This document shows, piece after piece, positions 11,534 through 23,189 of a DNA stretch of 64,000 bases. The DNA lies in NCBI GenBank assembly GCA_011317545.1, contig WUJK01000005.1:2976001-3040000 (forward strand), read 5' to 3'. The DNA comes from Coniella vitis. Lineage: Eukaryota; Ascomycota; Sordariomycetes; Diaporthales; Schizoparmaceae. Position 1 is the first letter of the stretch. Every line of letters begins with the position of its first letter. The notes under the pieces are model-generated. The model had not been told where the DNA came from. It ran no database searches and worked only from the letters and a program-made list of their open reading frames with translations. The translations under genes were made by a program, and so were the position numbers.

Positions 11534-12982
11534 ATGTGGGCCTTGATCGGTGCCCTTTCCGGTGCCATCTACCTGCTCACCATCGTCCTCTCCATACCCA
11601 TCTCCTTCGATGTCGGTGGCCGCGACTCTGGTCTCGCCTACAGTCTGTCCATATTCCTCTTTTACTTCTTCTACAGCTTCATCAAGGCGATAACACCCCC
11701 GACCTCTCGCGTCCGCTGGACTGTGACCAACATCTTGCGCATCTCGCAATGGATCGTCCTGCCTACGCTGTTGATCTGGGCTCTCAATCGCTTCTCGGTG
11801 GACACGGGCTCTTCCGACTGGATCTCGCGGACACTGGGTCATATTCGCCCCGTTGCGAAGCACACAGATAGCTGGCATGAATGGTTCTTTGGACAGGGCG
11901 GCCTGCTTGAACACCTGACACTGGGCGGATGGGACAAGGGCCTGCGCTACTCGAGCCCCATCTTCCAACTGCTTGAGGGCTTCTGCAGTCTGTTGGTGAT
12001 ACAAGCTGCTGGCCAGATCACAAGATGGCTCGTCAACAGAGGGCGCAGTGACACATGGGTTGTAAGTGCCGGCTCTACGTTTCCCTTTCCTTGCCAGTAT
12101 CCGTTCCTCCCTCAATATGGCTGCGCAGTCAATCGTAGCTAACTGTTCTGTTGTGCAACTTGGCAGATTGTCCTCCTCGTCTTCTCTGGTTCCATCATGG
12201 CGAGTTCCTTGTACTTTTTGTGGCGTGTGGCCAACTTTCCGCAGATCAGCAACCTTGATGCCACACTGATTGGCGTCACCGTGACCTCGGCCGTCTTCCT
12301 CTGTGCCTTTGGCATCGGCAGCGGCAGAGGCAATCCCGTTGAATCCTCACTGCTGTTTGCATACGTGGTGCTCTGCATCTACCAGATATTCACAGACTAT
12401 CTGCCCTCACCTGGCGGTGCCGCCGCCCAAGCGGCCGCCGAAGAGCAAGCTGCTGCTTCCCAACCCGAGTTTCCTCCGCTACCGCCAATCATCATGGCTT
12501 CGTACGCCACCCTCATTCACATGTTCAGCCAGCTACCTGGAGCTTTCAGTGACTCGTTCACTTTTCTGTGGGCGGCGTTCCAGACCATCACCCCCAGTGT
12601 CATCATTTCGCTGGTCTACCGAACCATTGTCTTCTACTGTGCGATTCGCATCATGCCGGCTGTGCGAGAATACGGTGCAAGCGCTCTCATGGACAAACCT
12701 TCTAGTGTCGACGATTCCTCTGATGCAGCCAACCGCCTGTTAAACTTTGTCTCCTGGTTCTCACCTTCCATTCTGATTGCCGTCTACACAAGTCTTCTAT
12801 TGCAGCACTTTTCGGTTTCTGCCAATGGCGATATCGACAGCGACGGTATTGGCTGGACGCTTAGAGGGGGCGACGCCGGTGGCAACTTGTGGCGGTGGAC
12901 CAATGTCGCGGCTACTATGGCTCTATACGGATTTGAGCTGCATCTAGCCAAGGACGACGTGGACCATTGGAAAACCGATTGA
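11534..12982 (+). CDS. ICE2 family ER membrane protein
   Basis: This is an integral ER membrane protein. In yeast, Ice2 shapes and inherits the cortical ER and controls phospholipid synthesis through the Nem1-Spo7/Pah1 phosphatase. Two exons, 11534-12061 and 12167-12982, join in phase 0 (GTAAGT donor, TTGGCAG acceptor) to give 447 residues. Family landmarks run in order: SIPISFDVGG in the first membrane segment, a FYFFYSFI segment, LLEGFCSLLVIQAAGQITRW, GNPVESSLLFAYVVLCIYQI, SLVYRTIVFYCAIRIMPA, and WFSPSILIAVYTSLLLQHF. About ten hydrophobic segments are visible. A Gly/Ala/Gln-rich cytosolic-type loop lies near residues 290-315. The ATG is chosen because it starts just before the first membrane segment and follows a C-rich leader. 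The assignment rests on similarity spread over the whole length. Confidence 0.92.
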
Positions 12983-14750
12983 AAGACTGGAATTGTGATG
13001 CGGGGCCGACCTTTTGAAGTGACTGGCACGCACTTACCAGAGGAGTGGCTCGTCATTGAAGAAGCGAAATTCCAGCATATCCAGTGGGCATCAAAGATGG
13101 CCTTGCACACAATACGGTGCAGCGGCAAGCATTTCGGCTGGCATTAACCATCATCTTGACCATTGTTTGCAATCTCCAAGAGACGGTCTGCTCATGCGGC
13201 CCAGCGAAAAAAAAAAAAACAGAAAACAAAACAAAAAAAAACGAAGTTCTGATATCCCTTATACAAACAGACGAGCATTGTTTGTACTCGATACAGTCTA
13301 TTTGCGCGGCCAGCAAAGAGCAACAGCATATATATTTATCACGCCGTGAGGGCATGGAGGCCTGGACTTGCTAATCCATGTTCGATTCTCGCACAAGATC
13401 GCGGCCTGCATTCCGCGTTGGGGCTGATTTGACACGGATCGATCTATGAGACATACGCCGCATCTGATCCTCAACAAAACAATCGGTTGAAGTCCTCGGA
13501 GGCTTACAGGCTGACTACCATTAAGAAGTCAAAGGACATATTGATGTCTCCGTGCCGTCTCTGGACGCGGCTCACCTGTTGCACTGTTTTCTTTGTTTTA
13601 CGCGCGTGATACCACAAACCGATTGATTGTCTTTTTCCAGTGGGTGGAAGAGATACCGGATTCAGCACATATGAAAAGCACCCGTACACCCTTTCTAGCG
13701 ATGGTTGATAATCTGGCCATGACTTGGTAACACTCAAGTCTAATGTTGCCCTAGGCTTGTTGCAGAACAGCGCGAGGGGCGGAGGAAGGCGAGAATATCG
13801 TACGCCAGGTCGGATGGAGAGCTCGAAGCATCCTCGCGGAATGACAGAAGCTGTCTTGCATTGCCACCGATGTGCCGATAGTTAGGTCAACAGAGACTGA
13901 GAGCAGCGCGATTCCACGGGCGTGCAACGCAATGGAAAGAGCCATTAAGTAGCAATATTGAGGAGCGACCCCAAGCGAAATAACAAGATACATCTCATCC
14001 ACACTATTTCGCCACCTCTCAGCAGCAACCGACGTGTTTTGTTGATTTCCACATACGATCCGACACTAGATTTAGACGCCTCTGCTCCGACTTGAAGCAT
14101 TATTGTATTGCCTTCTCGAGGTCTGGTAACACACACCACTGCTGTAAATCCCAAGCAAGGTAACATGAAGCCAGCGTCAATCAACACAAGCAGCCTAACG
14201 AAACAAAAATGGAAGTCAGAACCTAGGTAAGTAAAGTTGCTGTTCAGCAATTCCCTCTTAAGTGGAAAAAAGAAAGATGTTAGGCACGTCATACTGCAAG
14301 CTTTTTATCCAGGCCTTTGACCCGCAACCTGGATTTACCTGCGTAGTATAAGCGAGCCATAAGGATTTCTTTTTTATTTTGACATGTATGTTCACATTTA
14401 CTCCTCGCACTAATGCTGCTGAATTTAGCCGACACTCTTCAAACTGGTCGCCCATCCTGTCTAAACCTTGCTGGCGCCAGCCGACCGACTGCGTCTTTGT
14501 GGGGCATATGGCCCCCTTCCAGAGAATAATCACTTCATGTACATTTCCCTGGAGACTCACTCAACATGACTCCGTTTTCTTCGAGCTCAGATCCGGTGTA
14601 CATGGCTATAACCAGACATAGAATCGGGGAAGCTACATCATATGCAATGCAATGCAATGCTACTGGGGCCTTTTCCTATTGTAATGAGTGCATGGCAATG
14701 GAGGAAAAAAGGTGGACTATCGACACCGTTGGCCAGACGGGCGAGCCGTA
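12983..14750. other. Intergenic
   Basis: No gene can be supported on either strand; open frames are short and have no domains. It contains an A-rich run at about 13207-13243 and a TGCAA run at 14644-14661. The right end merges into the GH10 promoter. Confidence 0.55.
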
Positions 14751-14754
14751 CAAA

Positions 14755-14760
14755 TTAGCC
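14755..14760 (-). promoter_or_regulatory. XlnR/Xyr1-like site (GGCTAA on the minus strand) before the xylanase gene
   Basis: TTAGCC on the plus strand is the complement of GGCTAA, the core bound by the xylanolytic activator XlnR/Xyr1 in ascomycetes. It lies about 286 bases before the xylanase ATG. A single 6-mer is weak alone; the context of a xylanase gene is what gives it value. Confidence 0.4.
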
Positions 14761-14888
14761 GGTATTCTGGCAAGTGTCCTTGGCACATGATGAGAACTAT
14801 ACTCATCGCTGACAGGGGTTTCACAGCGACGAGGACATAATGTTGTCTTGTGCATACTTGCAATGGAGATGAAAGAATTATGGAAAGG

Positions 14889-14900
14889 CCGGGGCGGGGG
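14889..14900 (+). promoter_or_regulatory. Adjacent CreA/Cre1-like sites
   Basis: CCGGGG followed directly by GCGGGG both fit the CreA consensus SYGGRG. They lie about 150 bases before the xylanase ATG and just before its TATA box, where glucose repression of hydrolase genes commonly acts. The surrounding G-rich run reduces specificity. Confidence 0.4.
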
Positions 14901-14921
14901 TGGGGGGGAGAGATTGTGGGT

Positions 14922-14927
14922 TATAAA
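14922..14927 (+). promoter_or_regulatory. TATA box of the xylanase gene
   Basis: TATAAA lies about 120 bases before the ATG at 15046, a usual distance for a strongly regulated fungal hydrolase gene. Confidence 0.55.
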
Positions 14928-15045
14928 GTAGGAGCGCTGCCATGCTCAAGTCAGAAAACGGGGGGCATTGTAAGGAAGAAAAGGAAAGAAGGAGGGGAAA
15001 AAAAAGCATACTCATCAAGTGTGTGAGTGTGATAATATTGGCACC

Positions 15046-16613
15046 ATGGCGCTTCGCTCCCTCGTAACGTGGAGCTGCTTGTGTGTGGCTGTGGTGATGG
15101 CCTCACCGCACCACATCAGCAAGAGCCAAAGCACCTCTTTCGCAGCCCAGACAGTGACGGTGACAGTCACTGCACCGGGGGGCTCAGGGTGTTCGGCAAG
15201 CTTACCTCCTTCTGGTACAACAACAACAACATCATCATCATCATCATCAGTATCAGTATCAGTATCATCCTCAGCAAGCAGCAACACAAGCCCAACAACC
15301 ACACTCATCGCCACAGCGACCGCCACCAACTACGGACTCAACGACGCAGCCACGCAAAAGGCGGATAAATTGTGGTTTGGCACGGCGGCGGACATCCCCG
15401 GCACGGGAGGGTTGACGGATGTGTTTTACATGGAGGAGTTTAACAATTCGCGGGATTTTGGAGGTGCGACGCCGGCCAACATGATGAAGGTGAACAGACC
15501 CAAGAATGAAGAAACAAAAAAATCATGTGTGTTTTGTCCATGTTAACTTTACTCACCATGCTCAATCAACACAGTTCGTCTACACCGAACCCGAACCAAA
15601 CACCTTCAACTTCTCGGGCGGCGACACCTTCGTGGCCCTCGCCACCGCCGCGCACAAGCGTTACATTCGCTGCCACAACCTCATCTGGTACAACGAGCTC
15701 CCCGACTGGGTGGCCGCCCCGGCCACGAACTGGACCGCCGCGAGCCTGTCCGCCGTCCTCGTCAACCACGTCACGCAGCTCGTCTCGCACTTTGGCGACG
15801 CGTGCTACTCCTGGGACGTCGTCAACGAAGCCCTGAGCGACGCGCCGGCGGACCCCGCGGCCAGCAACTTTTCGAGCAACATCTGGTATGACACCATCGG
15901 GCCCGAGTACTTCTACCTTGCGTATGCGGCGGCGAGCAAAGCGGTGCGGGAGAATGGGCTGAAGGTCAAGTTGTATTACAACGATTACAATATCGAATCG
16001 CCGGGGAAGAAATCGTCTGCCGCGCAGGTGCTGGTCCGGGAGTTGCAGGACCGAGGCATACAGATTGACGGCGTGGGAATGGAGTCGCATTTTGTCGTGG
16101 GCGAGACACCGAGTCTGGCGGAGCAAGAGGAGAATATGCGTGCGTACACGCAAGAGCTGGGGGTCGAAGTTGCGGTGACCGAGTTGGATGTGAGGATGCT
16201 GAGTTTACCTGCGAATGAGAGTAGCCAGGCGCAGCAGGTGGAGGATTATTATAACACGGTCAAGGCGTGTGTGAATGTCGAGGGATGTGTGGGCATCACG
16301 GTGTGGGATTTTGATGGTAGGTTTGCTTTCTTTTTCTTTTTTTCTTTTTTTCTTTTTTTCTTTTTTTCTTTTTTTCTTTTTTTCTTTTTTTCTTTTTTTC
16401 TTTTTTTCTTTTTTTCTCTTATATTGGCATCTCTGTTGTTGCGACTACAGCATTTCATGCTAAAACACTGACCAACCAGATACATACTCTTGGATCCCTT
16501 CGACTTTTACCGGTCAAGGCTACGCGGACATATTTTTCCAGCCCGACGGTCCTGACACGCCGCTAGTCAAGAAGGCCGTGTACGATGGCATTTTCGAGGC
16601 GCTCACAGGCTAG
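15046..16613 (+). CDS. Secreted GH10 endo-1,4-beta-xylanase
   Basis: It cleaves internal beta-1,4 bonds of xylan outside the cell. Exons 15046-15489, 15575-16316 and 16480-16613 join in phase 0 and phase 1 to give 439 residues. A signal peptide (about residues 1-19) is followed by a Ser/Thr/Val-rich linker-like stretch (about 20-95) with no carbohydrate-binding module in front of it. The GH10 barrel then runs from the GLNDAA region to the end. The acid/base Glu is in WDVVNEAL (about E233) and the nucleophile in VAVTELDVRM (about E351). Other family marks are HNLIWYNELPDW, KLYYNDYNIE, GVGMESHF and GITVWDFDD. The last exon completes the barrel with YSWIPSTF and the C-terminal helix. Intron 2 (163 nt) is mostly a C-T7 repeat. 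Upstream sites suggest xylan induction and carbon repression, an inference from motifs only. Confidence 0.95.
16328..16418 (+). repeat. C-T7 octamer microsatellite inside the second xylanase intron
   Basis: About ten copies of an 8-base unit, one C followed by seven T, fill most of the intron at 16317-16479. As a pyrimidine tract it is tolerated between the donor GTAGGT and the acceptor CCAG. Confidence 0.9.
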
Positions 16614-17066
16614 CCCGAAGCACCTTGAGGGGTTGTTCAACATTCTGTTGGTTCAACAGTGCTTGGTTGCAAGTGAATGATACTTTCAGTGGTCGTCGTG
16701 CGTTTTTATGAAAATGAATAGGTTGAGACACGTCTATCTGGCTGGTATCAAGCGCAGAGTATTAGGTTGAGGGAAGGGGAGGGGTTGCAGTGACTGCGTT
16801 TTCAATTCCAGAGATAGTGTCTTTCTTTTAATCTAGATACTGTCCTCTGCGCCTTCATCCCGTATGATGCTGTGCTCATTGATGACGATATACTATATGG
16901 TTCAAGCCCAGCCAGATCAGCCAAGGTCCTTCCCTATCTTTCCCTCTACAATATCTACACCCACCAACTCACCCACTTACAGCATCAAAGTTGACATTAT
17001 TCACTCATACACTAACTTACACCATGATAGGAAATTGCCAGGTAGAGGGAAAAAAAAAAAAAAAAA

Positions 17067-17122
<56 letters not shown>

Positions 17123-17344
17123 TGCCTGGTACCATTGGGGAATCATATGCAAATGCAAATGCAAAAATGCATGCTACTGGGAAGACAAGAAATAGAAACA
17201 AGAGACGAAAACAACAAGAACGCAAAAGTCCACCCGCCCTGTCCGCCGTAACCGTCCACCCATCCCAAAATGATATTTTCCTTGCTTGTTTATCTTCGTA
17301 GTTTCTGTTGGTAGTGTTGCTCCTGCTGCTGCTGCTGCTAGCCA
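16614..17344. other. Convergent intergenic region with simple repeats
   Basis: This lies between the 3' ends of the xylanase and sepH. It holds a poly-A run and an adjoining GA dinucleotide run, and no gene. Confidence 0.6.
17050..17117. repeat. Poly-A (about 24) followed by a (GA) run of about 20 units
   Basis: A compound microsatellite in the convergent intergenic space. No coding or regulatory role is apparent. Confidence 0.85.
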
Positions 17345-18121
17345 TCACATCTTCTCCTTTTCCGTCTGTGATGCATCAGTCTCCAGTGGTGAAGGCGAAG
17401 CACTCTCAACCAGCTCATGATTAACGATATCAGCACCAATCCCAGCAGGCGAATTGGCAGGTGTCTTGCCTGGAGACTTGTAGGACCACCCCAACGGCGA
17501 TTTTCTCACAGCAGAAGATCTTTTTCTGACGCGCAATTTATCAGGCGCCAATGACGACTCTCTGCACGGAGTGGTTGATCGATGGCTACTGGGCGACGAA
17601 CGTAGTAGGTTGGTGCCATTCCTGATAGCACGGTCCCTATCCGCATCTTTGCTAGTCGGATCTGTTTTCGGCGAGGAGGTGAAGGATGTAGTAGCAGCCA
17701 ACGGCATGACAGGAGTTGTCTGACCGCCCGTCACACTATCCCGTCGTTTAAGGGGCGTAAATGCCGTAGAAATGGCTCGACGGCGCTCTCGCGTGGCTTT
17801 TTGAGGTCTCGTGGCTGAACCACGGGGACGCCGCGCGATATCAAGCTGTGCCTTGAGCGACGGGCTTGTTGTTGAAACCTTTCGAGATGGTGGGGTGAGC
17901 AGACTGCTATGGCCCCTTTTGCTGCAGCCAGCGGTTGTAGTGGTGGCAATCACCGCCTTGTGTCGTGTTGCTGCATCGGCACGTCGCGCACGAGAAGGGG
18001 AGGCCCCCATGTGCTGAGAAGAGTGCAATTCCCTCCCCCCCTTGGCCTGCTTGATCGCACTCTCCTGACTTTCTCCTGATTCATGCTGTTTCAATGACGT
18101 TCCTAGCTCATGGCAGTCCTC
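17345..18121 (-). other. In-frame open continuation downstream of the sepH stop codon (possible hidden exon)
   Basis: Directly after the TAG at 18122-18124, the same reading frame stays open for 258 sense codons down to a stop at 17345. Its product is basic and rich in Ser, Thr, Pro, Lys and Arg, with repeated proline-directed and basophilic motifs (LLTPPSRK, FTPLKRRDS, SYKSPGKTPANSP), much like the tail of SepH before it. The first ATG in frame is at 18010, only 112 bases past the stop, which leaves little room for a separate gene. A 168-nt GT-AG intron at 18014-18181 (donor GTGAAT, acceptor TTCTCAG) would keep frame and skip the TAG; stop-codon readthrough is the other route. It could also be a relic. 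No domain is recognised. Confidence 0.45.
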
Positions 18122-20864
18122 CTAAGACCACTTGGTTTCGCTAGAGACGCCGCCGCTGCCACCGCCACCACCACCATTCACGTACTTGATCTCTGAGCTA
18201 GGCACGCGACTGCCCCGCCTCTTCATCATGGCCATCGAGACGCGCTCTCTAAGCACGGCAGGCGACCGAGGGGCCTCGAGTGAGTCGCCAAAGCTACCAG
18301 CACTACCACCAATTGCTAGAACACGTCCTGAGCCCCCGGTATTCTCCTTATTCGACAGGGCGCTTTCAGGACGGCCGTGCCCGCCCGCAGACGTGTTTGG
18401 TCGAATGTACGAGACGGACCCTCTAGGCAACCGACTTCGACCGGGCGTTCCGCCATTCTCGCCGCTGGCTCGTCTGGGTGTTGAGATAACGGGTGACATG
18501 AGCCCACCTTCTCTGCTGCGCGGGCGCTGGTACAGTGCATCCTGTTGTATAACCTGGCTTCGCCGAGGCGTATGGGCGATCTGATGCACTGCGGATTCGG
18601 ATTCCGTGTGTCGGATCTGTGGGTGCGTGGGAGTCATTGGATTTCCGGTCCCCGGAGGCGGGAAGCTCCGACTCGGAGGCGTGATGTAGCGAACAGGTCG
18701 TCGAGAGTGGCCAGATCCAGAGCGGCTGGAGTCGTGGCCCCTGTTTGATCCATTGCCAATGGACTTGCCCTCGAAAATGTCGCCGTCGATGTGCTTCTTG
18801 GTGATTTCATGCGCAAGATTCCTCACCAGTACAGCTGGGTCCTTTTCGAGCATTTGGATCGTCTCAAATAATGCTTGCAACTGAGCGCCTCCTCCCACGG
18901 ACTTGACGCCCATGTCGGGCTCAGAGGTATCCAAGATGGTCCGCACAAGACGAAGCAGGTTCAGCCGGACAGCCGGCTTCTTGTGAGCCAGTTTCGCTGC
19001 TATACCGACGTAGATCTCCGGTTTGGCGAGTGAAGATGAGAGAGCCGGACTCAGTCGAAGAAGCTTGAGCAGAGGTTCAAGCAGCGTTGGATCGAATGAA
19101 GCGAACGCGTTACTCTTGGTGGAGCTGAAACAGGACAACATGGCAGCATTGAAGCTGCCGCTGAGGAGATGCGCCTCAACCTTGGCCGTCTCCTCTTGCA
19201 GCCAGACGTAGATCGCATCCAGAGCAGTCGTCTGCCAATATTGATCGTCCAGTAATGAAATGTAAAAGTCCAGACCCTTATTCTGCCACAGAGACCGGCG
19301 TCCCTTGCTTCCAGAGTGTGCCATATCGCAGAGTATTGGTAATGCAAACTCCTTGGGGGGTCGATCGGTCCTCATAACCTTCATGAGCAGAGGGACGATG
19401 CCCAGTGTTGCCGCCGATTCCTGCCGTTCCTTGCTCAGTCGACACAGGTTAAACATGGTGTTGAGCACTTGGTTGGAGATTTCTCTGAAATGATGCTGAT
19501 TCTTTCGGAGACTTTTTTCAAGTAAGGCAATTAGGTACTCAATGGCGTCGGCAGAATGGAGGACCTCGACGGTAGATGGAAGACTCGAGAGGTTCTTGAT
19601 AAACTTCAACATGGTGATTTGGTGCGCAGGCGTCATGATCTGCAGATCTCTCAAGACGGCTACAAAACACTGTTAGTACTGGGCTTAATGGCTGTTCGGA
19701 GAACGGAAGTGGCTTACTCTTGATGACTGCGCGGTCAGCGATGAGCTCCTTGACTTCTGGATCAGCCTGTGAAAACAGGAGAAACAGGTTGACGATGCGA
19801 CCCTCGATGAATTCAGAGAGCTCGTCCCTGTCGTCCGGATCCAGCACTCTATGCAGAATCTCAGCCAAAGGGTCCAGCACCTTGGCTTTTGAAAAGAGTC
19901 GGCAAAAGTCGTTCCTGGGCGTGGGTCCTTGCAGCTCGAATACTCTCCAGATGCCATTGACACCAATGAGTACCAGGTCGCGGGATGAGTCGTAGTCCTC
20001 GTCCAAGAAACCAGCAAGCACCGAGATACCACCGCAGCTAACAAACATTTGCAGCGTCAGAGTTGATGTCTCATACATTTGCTGCGCAAAGGCGGCCGCT
20101 TCCAGACGTATCTCGCTTGAGAATTGGCGAGCCGCGAATTGTGTAATGACTGGGATACCTCCCACGAAGCAAAGGTTCTCTTGTAGCTCTCTGTCGCGGT
20201 AGATGATCTAGCAGCATATGGTCAGCATTGTGAATATCTAACGAGTCAAGAAAACATTCTTACCTTGTTAATGACCCTCAAAAGTAACAAGATCATATCC
20301 TGGCGACTTTTTGCCACGCTGATTGTGCCTGGAGTCAAGGTAAGCAACTCCAATATGGGCAACAAGCCATGGGAGGCAATGATCAGGCCCTTGACGTCCT
20401 CATGCTCGTGCAACAAATGGAGCAGCTCTTCTGCGACATCGCACACGCGCTCCTCTCCTTGGATTTCAGTACCCGTCTTGAGAAGCGATACCTGCTCCTC
20501 CACCCTTTCAGCCAGCCTTGCATGACGATCCCTGGCGATGTTGGCCTCAAGGTCCATCTCGTTGTACTCCGGGTCCATCATAGCAAAAGGATCGTCCTCT
20601 TCTTCCTCATCGCCCAACCAAGAGTTGTTGGACAATTTGGAAAGCAGCATCATGCCGCCTTCCTCCGAACTTCTGTCGCTTTCTTCCTTTTCCGTCAGGG
20701 TATCATTAGGTCCAAAAATATCTGAAAAGTCTTCGTCGGACTCGCCCTCTGCAAATTTCTGAATTTCGATTTGCGATTTTGTCCTCCTCAAGTCTTCTAG
20801 TTGTGAGGGACGGGTCGCAGCCTTTTGTTGTTGTTGCTGTTGTTGTTGCTGCTGTTGCTGCTGC

Positions 20865-20896
<32 letters not shown>

Positions 20897-23189
20897 TTGC
20901 TGCTGCCGCGGTAGGTTGCCATTGCTAGGTGATAATGGCCGTTGATTGGGTGAGAGGTCGAGTCTGAGGTCGGGTGGTGGCATGAGCTGTAACAGAGTTT
21001 CATTGCGAATATCAGCATCACATGACAGCCTGGCTGACAAGAGGTTAGTAGCTGGGGGCGTTCCCACTGACCTTGTACAAAGCAACAGCGCGATTTGCTT
21101 TGTGCGCAAAGAAACCGTCGTTCTCAGGTATGAGATCCGAAAAGTCATCGGATGAATGCTCGCGGTACATCATTTCCGGGCGTTGGGGGAGTTCAAAGTT
21201 GTTATTTCCTGTAAGCGAAGGCTTGCTAGTCGACTTGTGTAACAGGGGCACATTCGACGACGAGGATTGCTTGCTTCGACTTTTCTTGTGGCCATGCTGC
21301 GACTTGGACGACTCGATCGACTTGCTAGATCTCCGGGGCATCGGTCGTATGGTCTGCTCTTGTGGGTCTTGGTCGAAAAACTGGCGGGAATTTCTGAAGT
21401 CGCCCTCGAAATGTTCGTCCCAGTTGTCCCTAGCGGTGGTCTCGTCGATGGATGCGAACTGCTTCAACCTATCGGCCGATAGCTTGCCCCCGAAATAGTC
21501 TTGCGGCTTGAGATGTGGCAAGTGGAGCGCACTTGGTGATATCGACGTCGCAAAGTCGTTGTCCCAGTTGTCGTCATCGGCAATTTCTGGCGACCTGAAG
21601 GCCTCAGGGTTGGGCCTTGACTTGGTTACGGTGTTGATGCTGAGCGGGCGCTTGGCTGCAGGTGTGACGAGGTTCGAGCGTTGCTGTTCTGTCGCTGTAG
21701 AACCAAATCGCGATACAGGATGCCCGTTGGACGGTTGAGAACTGCCATCAGAGCCCGAGGAGGAAGCTCTTGGAACGGTTTCTGATGATTTGAGTGCCTT
21801 GTTCCACTGTTTGACCTCCTCGACTGCCTGGTTGAAATCCGCAGGCTTCCTCGAGACAGGGGCATCACTTCTGCGACAACCAACAATCCATGGATGTTTA
21901 AGGAGCTTCTTGGCTGTCACACGAAGGTTCGGGTCTTTCTGAAAGCATTGCATGAGGAAGTCTCTGGCGGCCTGTCAATTTGGTCAGTACATTCCATTGT
22001 ATCACCACGTCCAATTCCTTCCGAACGAATTGGCTGACATACAGCGGATACTCCCTCTGGCAAGGGAGGATGATCGTCATTGACAATAGCAAACAAGGCC
22101 GGCATCGCTGCTAGGTTGTGGTATGGAGGCCGTCCCTGGAGCAATTCAATGACAGTGCAGCCCACACTCCAGATGTCAGACGCTGAAGTGGCTCCAGACA
22201 GTTGTATGATTTCGGGAGCCATCCAGTACGGCGTGCCGACGACCTGAGCCTCCTTGTCCTGACCGGCGATGGTGCTGGTGGAAACGCCAAAGTCTGCAAG
22301 TTTGACGGTGCCATCTTTGGTCGTGAGGATGTTTGCGCCCTTGATGTCTCTGTGGATCACACCCTGATCGTGTAGGTACTGCAGGCCCTGGAGCACCTGT
22401 GTCATGTATACGCCCACAAGATTTTCTGGAAATTTGCCGTATGCTTTGCATATTGAATGAAGCGAGCCGTTCTCGCAGTATCTATTCCAGCAGTCAGTCC
22501 TCCGATTCGTAAATACAATCTCCTGTGAATATGTAGCGTCTTGACAGAGGGTTATCGCACTCGAGTATGATGTTTAAACAGTCTTGGGACTTGACAAAGC
22601 CAATGTATTTGACGATATTGTCGTGGTGCAAGTTCTTGAGGAGATCGATTTCGGTCTGGTGCAGCATTGTCCATCAGTATCATCCTGATTTTTCTTTCAA
22701 TCCCTCTCTTTTCCGGAACAGTCAATCAAGGGCTGCGGGGGCTCAAATACAGACCTCGATCATACGCAGCTCGCTCTTTGGAACATCGGCCAACTTGACC
22801 TGCTTCACAGCCACAGCCTCGCCAGTACCCCAGTTGAAAGCCTTGTAGACGGAGCCAAAGGCGCCCTTGCCAATGCAATCACCGAGTCTCTGTAATCGCA
22901 AAAATCAAAGGTTAACATGTTTCTGTGTATACTCTAGCGAGCAACAGGCTTGGATATATAGGATCCATCTCCCAGTGCAACAACACAATGGTGCGTCTGC
23001 CCAAGCAAACGGGCCACGACGTACATAATCTTTTAGGCCAGGATCCTGCAGGGCCCTCTCGCGGGCATGGCCACTGCCGTTTGCAATGACAGCCGTAGCA
23101 CTGCCAATCTCACGGCGCGGCGTTCTCGAGACTGGCGTCCTCCCGCCCTGGTGGTAGGCACGCTCGGCGTTGGAGCTACCCACACGCAT
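18122..23189 (-). CDS. Septation initiation network kinase SepH/Cdc7
   Basis: This is a Ser/Thr kinase of the STE group acting at the spindle pole body to trigger septum formation, downstream of the Spg1-type GTPase and upstream of Sid1/Sid2-type kinases. Eight exons fit with consistent phase: 23025-23189, 22755-22889, 22561-22655, 22043-22481, 21072-21971, 20264-20986, 19718-20207 and 18122-19659, giving 1494 residues. The kinase domain begins RLGDCIGKGAFG (about residue 56) and shows VAVKQV, VIHRDIKGAN, LADFGVST and WMAPEII. A long linker follows, with a 27-Gln tract coded at 20825-20905. The C-terminal half has armadillo-like helical segments (VINKIIYRDRE to RLFSK, and VLRDLQIMTPA onward), as in other Cdc7-type proteins. 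The tail is Ser/Arg/Gly-rich. The frame reopens after the TAG. Residues and exon order match the family well; the extreme C terminus is uncertain. Confidence 0.92.
20825..20905 (-). repeat. CAA/CAG tract encoding 27 glutamines in sepH
   Basis: An uninterrupted run of mixed CAA and CAG codons sits in the linker between the kinase domain and the helical C-terminal region. The codon mixture suggests the protein run is maintained, not only recent slippage. Confidence 0.9.
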
